IMG/VR virus record: IMGVR_UViG_3300043449_001450
Span: 1-29,341 of that record
Strand: one strand, 5' to 3'
DNA from: a virus
Length of the DNA: 29,341 bases
The position numbers and the translations under genes are program-made. The notes under the pieces are model-generated. The model did not search any database and was not told where the DNA came from. It saw only the letters and a program-made list of their open reading frames with translations. Positions within the stretch are counted from its first letter, which is position 1. Each line of letters starts with the position of its first letter. Below, piece by piece: positions 23,861 through 29,341 of this stretch.

Positions 23861-24155
23861 TTTCTAACGGTATTTCTAAGTTTATTTTTGCTAATTTATC
23901 TTGAAAATAATCTACAAATTCATTATGGTCAACATCAAAAAAACTTTTTAATTCAGAAAATAATTTATCTCTTAAAATATTAAATTTTTGAAAATTTCTC
24001 ATTACGTCATTTGGGTAATATGGAGGTTTCTCTAAATCTTTTTCAGTCCACCCTTCTCTTCGAAATGCTCTTCTTAGCTCACGATATACTTCTAACAATT
24101 CTTCGTCAGCGTTTAAAGTTTTGACATACTTATCATAATGTTTCTTCATACTCAT
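23817..24155 (-). CDS. hypothetical charged helical protein (112 aa)
   Basis: The product is helical and highly charged: LLEVYRELRRAFRREGWTEK, then PPYYPNDVMRNFQKFN, with a basic C-terminus ENGNHERRNKRDEDY. The start is MSM or, two codons later, MKK. The last 44 bases overlap the KTSC gene, so the C-terminal tail is encoded in dual-frame DNA. I do not recognise the family. It is the first gene of the long minus-strand block and is divergent from the ClpC-like gene. Confidence 0.65.
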   Translation of the reverse strand: MSMKKHYDKYVKTLNADEELLEVYRELRRAFRREGWTEKDLEKPPYYPNDVMRNFQKFNILRDKLFSELKSFFDVDHNEFVDYFQDKLAKINLEIPLENGNHERRNKRDEDY

Positions 24156-24159
24156 AACG

Positions 24160-24167
24160 ATAAATAT
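24160..24167 (-). promoter_or_regulatory. ATATTTAT motif at the head of the minus-strand block
   Basis: The minus strand reads ATATTTAT 4 bases before the ATG at 24155, in the 70-base divergent interval shared with the ClpC-like gene. The very short gap weakens a promoter reading. Confidence 0.3.
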
Positions 24168-24179
24168 AAAATAATTGAG

Positions 24180-24209
24180 TTGAAATTACTAAATTAAATA
24201 TTATATTTT
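24180..24209 (+). promoter_or_regulatory. host-like promoter for the ClpC-like gene
   Basis: TTG at 24180-24182 and TATATTTT at 24202-24209 are spaced by 19 bases, close to the Bacteroidota TTTG-N19-TAnnTTTG pattern with one change in the -7 box. The start codon follows 16 bases later, so the leader would be very short. Confidence 0.45.
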
Positions 24210-24225
24210 CAGTAAAACATATTAT

Positions 24226-26262
24226 ATGATAGAATCTAAAGACGGTGGCAACCAAAACAAAAATAAAGGTAACGAGTCAAGCTCAACTCCTGTTTTGGAT
24301 AATTTTAGTAGAGATTTAATTAAGTTAGCTGAAGAAGGTAAGTTAGACCCTGTTGTAGGTAGAGAACGTGAAATAACAAGAATCGCCCAAATCTTATCAA
24401 GAAGAAAAAAGAATAACCCAATTATTATTGGTGAACCAGGTTGTGGTAAAACTGCTATTGCAGAAGGATTGGCAATAAAAATATTTAATGGAGAATGTCC
24501 AAGAAATTTAACTGACAAAAGAATTGTGTCATTAGATATGACATCAATCGTAGCAGGTACAAAATATCGAGGTCAATTTGAAGAGCGTATGAAGGTGATT
24601 ATTGAAGAATTACAAAATGCCCCAAATATCATAGTATTCATTGACGAAATACACACTATTGTTGGAGCAGGTAATTCGTCAGGTTCATTAGACGCTTCTA
24701 ACATATTTAAACCTGCATTGGCCAGAGGGGAAATTCAATGTATAGGTGCAACAACTTTAGATGAATACCGTAAAAATTTTGAAAAGGATGGTGCTTTAGA
24801 ACGTAGATTCCAAAAAGTTATTGTTGACCCTGCAACTAAAGAAGAAACATTACAAATTCTACAGAACACAAAAGACAGATACGAAACATATCATAAAGTT
24901 AAATATTCTAACGAAGTTCTAACATTGTGTGTTGATTTGGCTGAAAGATATATTACCGATAGAGAATTTCCTGATAAAGCGTTTGATATCATAGATGAGG
25001 TTGGTGCAAGAAGTCAAGTTGAAATAAAGATGCCTGACATTATTGAAAAACTTAAACTACAAGCTCAAGAAATTAAACATGAAAAGGTTGAGGTTGTTAA
25101 ACGTCAGAAATATGAAGAGGCCGCTGATTTACGGGATAAAGAAAGACGTATCTTAGATAAATTAGACCAAGAAAAGAAAAAATTTGAAGAAGAATTACAG
25201 AATCAAAAAAGAGATGTTAGTATTGAACTAGTTTATGAGGTTGTGTCAAACATGACCAAAATTCCATTATCTAAGTTAAGTTCTGATGAAACTCAATCGT
25301 TGGCAAATTTAGAAAACAATTTGTCAAGTAAAGTTATTGGCCAATCTGAAGCGGTGTCAAGAATTGCAAAATCAATTAGAAGAAATCGTTTAGGAATTAA
25401 AGACCCTAATAAACCAATCGGTTCATTTATTTTCTTAGGTTCCACAGGTGTAGGTAAAACTTATTTGGCAAAACAATTAGCGAAAGAAATATTTGGTAGT
25501 GAGGATAGTTTAATTAGAGTTGACATGTCTGAGTTCCAAGAAAAACATACAATATCAAGATTAATTGGTGCACCTCCAGGATATGTTGGTTATGATGAAG
25601 GGGGTCAATTAACTGAACAAGTTAAAAACAAACCATATTCAGTTATTTTATTTGACGAGATTGAGAAAGCAAATAAAGATATCTTTTCATCGTTATTACA
25701 AGTTTTAGATGATGGACATATTACCGATGGCTTGGGTAGAAAAATTAATTTCAAAAATTGTGTAATAATAATGACCTCAAATTTAGGAGTTAAAAAATTA
25801 CAAGAATTTGGTACAGGTGTTGGATTTAAAAGTGATAAAAATTCATATATCGAAGAGGAATATAAACGTGATATGTTAAAGAAAGAGTTACAAAAATTCT
25901 TCGCACCTGAGTTCTTAAATAGAATTGATGAAATTGTTATATTTAATTCTCTTAAGAAAGAAGAAGTTAAATCAATCGTTAAATTAGAAATTGATAAATT
26001 ATTTGACCGTTTAAATAATTTAAAATATCAAATCACATATGATGAAAGTATTATTGAATTAATATCTGAAGTTGGGTTTGATGAAACTTATGGAGCAAGA
26101 CCAATAAAAAGGGCAATACAAGATAAGATAGAAGATTTTATTTCTGAAGAAGTTTTAAAAGGTGAGATTATAACTACAAATCAATACCTAATTTATTCTG
26201 AAGAAAAAACGGTGAAAATTAAAACTACCAAAAAGAGTAGAAAGAAAAAAGGGAGTGAGTAA
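24226..26262 (+). CDS. clpC: ClpC-like AAA+ unfoldase lacking the N-domain (678 aa)
   Basis: Both AAA+ modules are complete. D1 has Walker A GEPGCGKT (69-76), Walker B VFIDE (137-141), pore loop KYRG (113-116) and LERRF. D2 has GSTGVGKT (405-412), ILFDE (474-478), pore loop GYVG (452-455) and sensor GARPIKR (623-629). A UVR-like segment (KRQKYEEAADLRDKERR, 292-308) in the middle region marks it as ClpC rather than ClpB or ClpA. VGF at 532-534, in the loop before the D2 sensor, is the ClpP-docking tripeptide. The usual N-terminal double repeat of about 150 residues is absent, replaced by a 25-residue Asn/Lys/Ser-rich lead. It probably feeds proteins to host ClpP with altered adaptor use. The C-terminal tail is Lys-rich. 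Confidence 0.93.
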   Translation: MIESKDGGNQNKNKGNESSSTPVLDNFSRDLIKLAEEGKLDPVVGREREITRIAQILSRRKKNNPIIIGEPGCGKTAIAEGLAIKIFNGECPRNLTDKRIVSLDMTSIVAGTKYRGQFEERMKVIIEELQNAPNIIVFIDEIHTIVGAGNSSGSLDASNIFKPALARGEIQCIGATTLDEYRKNFEKDGALERRFQKVIVDPATKEETLQILQNTKDRYETYHKVKYSNEVLTLCVDLAERYITDREFPDKAFDIIDEVGARSQVEIKMPDIIEKLKLQAQEIKHEKVEVVKRQKYEEAADLRDKERRILDKLDQEKKKFEEELQNQKRDVSIELVYEVVSNMTKIPLSKLSSDETQSLANLENNLSSKVIGQSEAVSRIAKSIRRNRLGIKDPNKPIGSFIFLGSTGVGKTYLAKQLAKEIFGSEDSLIRVDMSEFQEKHTISRLIGAPPGYVGYDEGGQLTEQVKNKPYSVILFDEIEKANKDIFSSLLQVLDDGHITDGLGRKINFKNCVIIMTSNLGVKKLQEFGTGVGFKSDKNSYIEEEYKRDMLKKELQKFFAPEFLNRIDEIVIFNSLKKEEVKSIVKLEIDKLFDRLNNLKYQITYDESIIELISEVGFDETYGARPIKRAIQDKIEDFISEEVLKGEIITTNQYLIYSEEKTVKIKTTKKSRKKKGSE

Positions 26263-26273
26263 CTCCCTTTTTT
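26245..26273. terminator. bidirectional terminator between clpC and the M20 peptidase
   Basis: The stem GGGAGT/ACTCCC (26251-26256 with 26262-26267) has a 5-base loop and A6/T6 flanks, so it works for both convergent genes. It includes the clpC stop codon. Confidence 0.85.
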
Positions 26274-26274
26274 A

Positions 26275-27102
26275 TTATCCAAAAATCATAAATCTTGATT
26301 TTTCTTTAGGTTTAAGAGTAAATTTTTGATTACCTAACCTTTCGATTATTTTTTTACCCGCGTCAATACCATTGTAAACATCCTCAACTACAACATACTC
26401 ATCTCTTGTGTGATAGTTATAGTACCCGATAGAAAAATTGATACATGCAAAATCAAAGATTTCTTTTAGTGCGTATACATCAGTATATGGGTGCGATTGA
26501 TATTTGTTTCTTTGTTTAAAATTTTCAGTGAGTACTTTGTCACATTCTTTAAAGAAATCACTTTCACGTTCAAACAATTGAGTCCCCATACAATATTCGG
26601 ATACCATCCAATTACCAGGTGCGTCAAACTCGATTGCGTATCCAACGTTTGAGAAGAATTCTTTATCGGCCTTTCTTGAACCATGACATCCTGTTTCTTC
26701 CGAAACAAAAAATCCTGCTTTAAGGTTTGGTAATTCTTTTAATAATTCCAAACAAGCATAAATACCACACTTATCATCACCACCAATACCTGTAGGTTCT
26801 CCTGAATCATTATAGGCCTTTAACGCTAATTTTAATTTTCTTTGAGCATTTGGTAATTGTTCTTCACGAACATTAATAGTGTCTAATTCATGAACCGTAT
26901 CTGTATGTGCAACAACACAAGGAAAAAACTCAACAGTTTCGTCGGTTTGTTTTGTTGCATAAATATTGGAGTGTTCGTCAACTTTAAATGGTATGTTATT
27001 TTCAGTCAACCATTCTGTAATGAATTTAATCATTAAGTCTTCCTTATAAGTCTTGGTTGGGACTGAAAGGACATTTTTTAAAAGTGTATAATCTCTTTGC
27101 AT
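26275..27102 (-). CDS. compact M20-type zinc aminopeptidase (PepT-like, 275 aa)
   Basis: The two-zinc site of M20 peptidases is complete: His66 and Asp68 (AHTDTVHE), Asp109 (GIGGDDKCG), Glu135/Glu136 (VSEETGCHGS), Asp160 (EFDAPG) and His231 (NYHTRDEYV). Glu135 is the expected general base and Asp68 the residue that orients the first ligand. At 275 residues it is much shorter than PepT (about 410), because the dimerisation or lid domain between the last metal ligands appears to be cut down. Such enzymes trim di- and tripeptides. It starts 9 bases after the unknown 464-aa gene and converges on clpC, so a role in finishing degradation of peptides is plausible but inferred. Confidence 0.85.
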   Translation of the reverse strand: MQRDYTLLKNVLSVPTKTYKEDLMIKFITEWLTENNIPFKVDEHSNIYATKQTDETVEFFPCVVAHTDTVHELDTINVREEQLPNAQRKLKLALKAYNDSGEPTGIGGDDKCGIYACLELLKELPNLKAGFFVSEETGCHGSRKADKEFFSNVGYAIEFDAPGNWMVSEYCMGTQLFERESDFFKECDKVLTENFKQRNKYQSHPYTDVYALKEIFDFACINFSIGYYNYHTRDEYVVVEDVYNGIDAGKKIIERLGNQKFTLKPKEKSRFMIFG

Positions 27103-27111
27103 AATACAAAG

Positions 27112-28506
27112 TTACACATTTTTTCGAGATTTCAAATATTTCCTTTCAAATAATTCAAAATTATATAGAAAAGAATTGAATTCGTCCAACGTTAAACTCC
27201 TTTGTTCTAAATCACCAAATTGTTTTTGAGTCCTAATAAATATTTTATTCGTTTGGGGGTCAATTTTTTCAATCCAAAAAGACCTATCATCACCCTTACC
27301 TGTTTTATACCACTTCCTAAGTTCATATTTTGATAGTACGTAATTAACCACTTTCTTATACTCCTCAAGATTAGTGAACATATCACTATCTTCAATTTTC
27401 TCAGATATTTTTTCCAATTGACGAGAAACTTCTCTATTGTAAGATTCGTAATCAAAATCATTACAACCAAATTCATACATATATTCTTCATACGGTCCCA
27501 CACTTTTTTGTTTTGCAATAGTACCCAATAACTCACTTAAAGTTAATTCATAATTTTGTGACATTTTATATAATGATAGTAATACATTAACAGTTGTAAC
27601 ATAAGAGTAAAAACATCCTGATTTGGCAAAAATACCGTAATTAACAAATGGGTCGCAAATTTCATTAGTAACTTCTTGTTTAGCACTTTCAGACATACAT
27701 TGTTCTTTAAGTGATTGATATTCGTCAATTATCCACTCAGCCTCCCTCTCAAAATTGGAGGTTAAAATTTTAGCAATTTTTTTAGTGTTGTCATCATTTA
27801 TTTCGGTAATTGTATTATCAAATAACGATGCGATTTCAAAAACCTTTTTTCTATTTTCAGGATTAAAGTCATATAACAAATACCCCTCTTTCCAATCTTC
27901 ATACGCATAATCTGAATGATAGAATCCCATGTCACCATTTCCATAATACGAAAATAAATTTCTTAAAAACCATCTATCACCTTCACTTAAATCAAATAAT
28001 TTAAAATAGTCTTCATTATCCTCAAATTTTAGAGTGACCATACTTTTTCCTGGTATCTGTTTATTAAATCTAAAACCCCCTACTAAATCATCATACCTGT
28101 TTAATGTATAATCAGTAAATTCATTTCCACTTTTTACTTTTTTTAAAATTTGGTAAATGTTTTGTGCGGGAATATGTTTATAAACCACATCTTCAGCCTC
28201 AGGATACCAATGAAACAATGTTGATGGGTTAACTTTCTGAAATTCGTCGTCCAAATAATCAGTAGTATAGTCGTATGGTATAATTACATATGATTTGGTC
28301 GTTACCCATTCATTACCTTTTTTATCAACTAAAATAAAAATATCTTTATGTTTATATTGGTCCCAAAGTTTCCATAGGTAACTATTAGGAGCAAAATATT
28401 TGGCGGCATCGTAAGAATTACATTTTAAAAATATAAAATCGTCATTCTCAAATAGTATTTTACTACCTTTGTAGGCTTCGTTCTTTAATTCTTCTTTTTC
28501 TGACAT
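27112..28506 (-). CDS. hypothetical protein between the peptidase and tmRNA (464 aa)
   Basis: The N-terminus (ENDDFIFLKCNSYDAAKYFA, then KDIFILVDKKGNEWVTTKS) loosely recalls a sensor-like domain found in several large-phage proteins, but key positions differ and I do not assign it. The rest is acidic and rich in aromatic residues, with a few hydrophobic helices (FYSYVTTVNVLLSLYKMSQ) that do not look like membrane spans. The C-terminus is helical and ends KYLKSRKNV. It is in one unit with the M20 peptidase and is divergent from the tmRNA across an 82-base interval. Confidence 0.7.
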   Translation of the reverse strand: MSEKEELKNEAYKGSKILFENDDFIFLKCNSYDAAKYFAPNSYLWKLWDQYKHKDIFILVDKKGNEWVTTKSYVIIPYDYTTDYLDDEFQKVNPSTLFHWYPEAEDVVYKHIPAQNIYQILKKVKSGNEFTDYTLNRYDDLVGGFRFNKQIPGKSMVTLKFEDNEDYFKLFDLSEGDRWFLRNLFSYYGNGDMGFYHSDYAYEDWKEGYLLYDFNPENRKKVFEIASLFDNTITEINDDNTKKIAKILTSNFEREAEWIIDEYQSLKEQCMSESAKQEVTNEICDPFVNYGIFAKSGCFYSYVTTVNVLLSLYKMSQNYELTLSELLGTIAKQKSVGPYEEYMYEFGCNDFDYESYNREVSRQLEKISEKIEDSDMFTNLEEYKKVVNYVLSKYELRKWYKTGKGDDRSFWIEKIDPQTNKIFIRTQKQFGDLEQRSLTLDEFNSFLYNFELFERKYLKSRKNV

Positions 28507-28517
28507 ATTTATATCAG

Positions 28518-28525
28518 ATAAATAT
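28518..28525 (-). promoter_or_regulatory. ATATTTAT motif upstream of the 464-aa gene
   Basis: The minus strand reads ATATTTAT 11 bases before the ATG at 28506. It lies just outside the tmRNA promoter on the other strand, so both directions start within about 50 bases. Confidence 0.4.
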
Positions 28526-28533
28526 TAAAAAAA

Positions 28534-28564
28534 TTTGTTATTATCGGATTTGTTTGTATATTTG
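28534..28564 (+). promoter_or_regulatory. Bacteroidota-type promoter for the tmRNA
   Basis: TTTG at 28534-28537 and TATATTTG at 28557-28564, 19 bases apart, match the Bacteroidota -33/-7 consensus at both boxes. Initiation near 28570 would give a short leader to be removed before the tmRNA 5' end at 28589. Confidence 0.8.
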
Positions 28565-28588
28565 TAAAACAAAAGTTCTTTAAAATAT

Positions 28589-28986
28589 GGGGATAACTTG
28601 GAATTGACTGGCATTGTTAGTTATTCGGGGCACGCAGTGAGAGGGTTCCTATCACTTAAATCTATGGAGTCAACAATTAAACGGCAACGTTTTAAACAAA
28701 ATGGCGGCAATCGGTCTTATCCGTGAAGACGCTGCGGTAGTAGCCTAACAGTTAGGAAACACCAATCGGGTCGGTGGACATATAACCCAGGAACAGAAGT
28801 CTTTACAAAGGTGTGGTTTCTATCCGAAAAGGAACAAGTGGAGGATTAGTTCTCAGTAAACCGAACCACTTTAAAAATAAGGGAATTGTGAAATTTCGGA
28901 TTGTTAGCTCAAACAATGTCCTAAGCGTGTAGTCCTTAATAGGTAAGGTGACCAACACGAGGGTTCGACTCCCTCTATCTCCACCA
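28589..28986 (+). ncRNA. ssrA: transfer-messenger RNA (tmRNA), one-piece, 398 nt
   Basis: The tRNA-like ends are intact: GGGGATA (28589-28595) pairs with TATCTCC (28976-28982), followed by A and an encoded CCA. The T arm is GAGGG-TTCGACT-CCCTC (28959-28975). An early pseudoknot stem AGTGA/TCACT (28636-28640 with 28652-28656) and the following TTAAATCT resemble Bacteroidota tmRNAs. The tag frame most likely resumes at GGC 28683 and ends at TAA 28746-28748. It gives 21 residues starting GNVLNKM and ending REDAAVVA, longer than and unlike the usual host GE(N/T)NYALAA tag. It rescues stalled ribosomes and marks the products for proteolysis. A later resume codon (GCG 28704) giving 14 residues cannot be excluded. 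Confidence 0.93.
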
Positions 28987-28989
28987 AAC

Positions 28990-29018
28990 AAAAAACCCAC
29001 CTAATTGGTGGGTTTTTT
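28990..29018. terminator. terminator after the tmRNA
   Basis: A perfect 12-bp stem (28990-29001 with 29007-29018; core CCCACC/GGTGGG) has a 5-base loop and A6/T6 arms. It starts four bases after the tmRNA CCA and also serves the convergent gene ending at 29035. Confidence 0.88.
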
Positions 29019-29034
29019 TATTAAATTAATTAAA

Positions 29035-29340
29035 TTATTTTCCCGAAATAAAAACCCATAAAGATAAATCACCATCAAATCTATCGGCATCATATGTAAT
29101 AAAACCTGTTGATGTTGTAAGATTAATAGTTGTATTGTAATCAAATACTTGTGAAAAATATTTAGTTTCACTACCTTTAGAATCTATAGGATTTTCTGAT
29201 ATTGGTTTTTCAGTATCTAAATCATATATTGTTGATTCGTCAAAAATAAAAATATTATTATAGTTAACGGGTTTGATTTTAAAATTGTATCCTTCAGTAA
29301 TATTAAATGAACCAATTTTAATATATCGTTTATTAGATTC
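29035..29340 (-). CDS. hypothetical protein, C-terminal part, cut by the right edge
   Basis: A frame enters from the right edge on the minus strand and runs 101 codons to the TAA at 29035-29037. It reads NKRYIKIGSFNITEGYNFKI, then YNNIFIFDESTIYDLDTEKP, and ends FDGDLSLWVFISGK. The alternating hydrophobic pattern suggests beta strands, as in tail or fibre proteins, but no family is recognised. No start is visible, since the gene begins outside the window. Confidence 0.6.
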   Translation of the reverse strand, partial: ESNKRYIKIGSFNITEGYNFKIKPVNYNNIFIFDESTIYDLDTEKPISENPIDSKGSETKYFSQVFDYNTTINLTTSTGFITYDADRFDGDLSLWVFISGK

Positions 29341-29341
29341 T

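Noticed and set aside
24222-24518. 98-residue minus-strand frame
   Set aside because: It is antisense to the Walker A region of the ClpC-like gene, where the plus-strand frame is strongly conserved.
28507-28986. Possible tRNA genes near the tmRNA
   Set aside because: I found only the tmRNA acceptor and T arm. No complete cloverleaf with an anticodon arm is visible here or in the other intergenic gaps.
28803-29000. 65-residue frame on the minus strand
   Set aside because: It lies within the antisense of the tmRNA, whose ends, T arm and promoter are convincing. Such frames opposite tmRNA or tRNA 3' ends are common artefacts.

Overview
The window looks like part of the genome of a large, T4-related myovirus (or a close uncultured relative) infecting a Bacteroidota host, probably a flavobacterium. 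The phage evidence is a T4-type head cassette on the minus strand: terminase large subunit, portal gp20, prohead protease gp21, an acidic scaffold in the gp22 position and major capsid protein gp23. The host evidence has four parts. Secreted proteins carry Bacteroidota-style signal peptides with Gln at +1 and C-termini resembling type IX secretion sorting signals. A near-perfect Bacteroidota promoter (TTTG-N19-TATATTTG) precedes the tmRNA. Gene leaders are A-rich and lack Shine-Dalgarno sequences. A Bacteroidota-type bS21 is encoded. The DNA is strongly AT-rich.

Layout. 1-534 (+): the end of an unknown gene and a small unknown gene, closed by a bidirectional terminator. 580-2729 (-): three proteins sharing an N-terminal module that ends in a prohead-protease-like (I/L)-(N/S)-E site, each with a peptidoglycan-binding-like repeat. 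2798-6812 (-): a secretion island with a CUB/GEVED surface protein and a subtilisin-like protease, both with signal peptides and T9SS-like tails, separated by a 112-aa gene and a coupled 32-aa membrane peptide. 7030-17040 (-): the head cassette, interrupted by a bS21 gene on the plus strand (12334-12525) with its own host-like -7 box. 17115-24155 (-): unrecognised, probably structural, proteins; a 783-aa fusion of a nucleotidyltransferase, an M23-like domain, a peptidoglycan-binding domain and a GH19-like domain; and a KTSC protein. 24226-28986: a ClpC-like unfoldase (+), an M20-type aminopeptidase (-), an unknown 464-aa protein (-) and a one-piece tmRNA (+). 29035 to the end (-): the C-terminus of an unknown protein.

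Three themes stand out. (1) Translation and proteolysis takeover: bS21, tmRNA with an unusual tag, a ClpC lacking its N-domain but keeping the ClpP-docking VGF loop, and an aminopeptidase could together reprogramme host ribosomes and protein turnover. (2) Use of the host surface-export route by two late-region proteins. (3) Two promoter vocabularies: plus-strand genes have host-like TATATTT(G/T) boxes, while late minus-strand genes repeatedly carry ATATTTAT just upstream of their starts. Functional links among these genes are inference.
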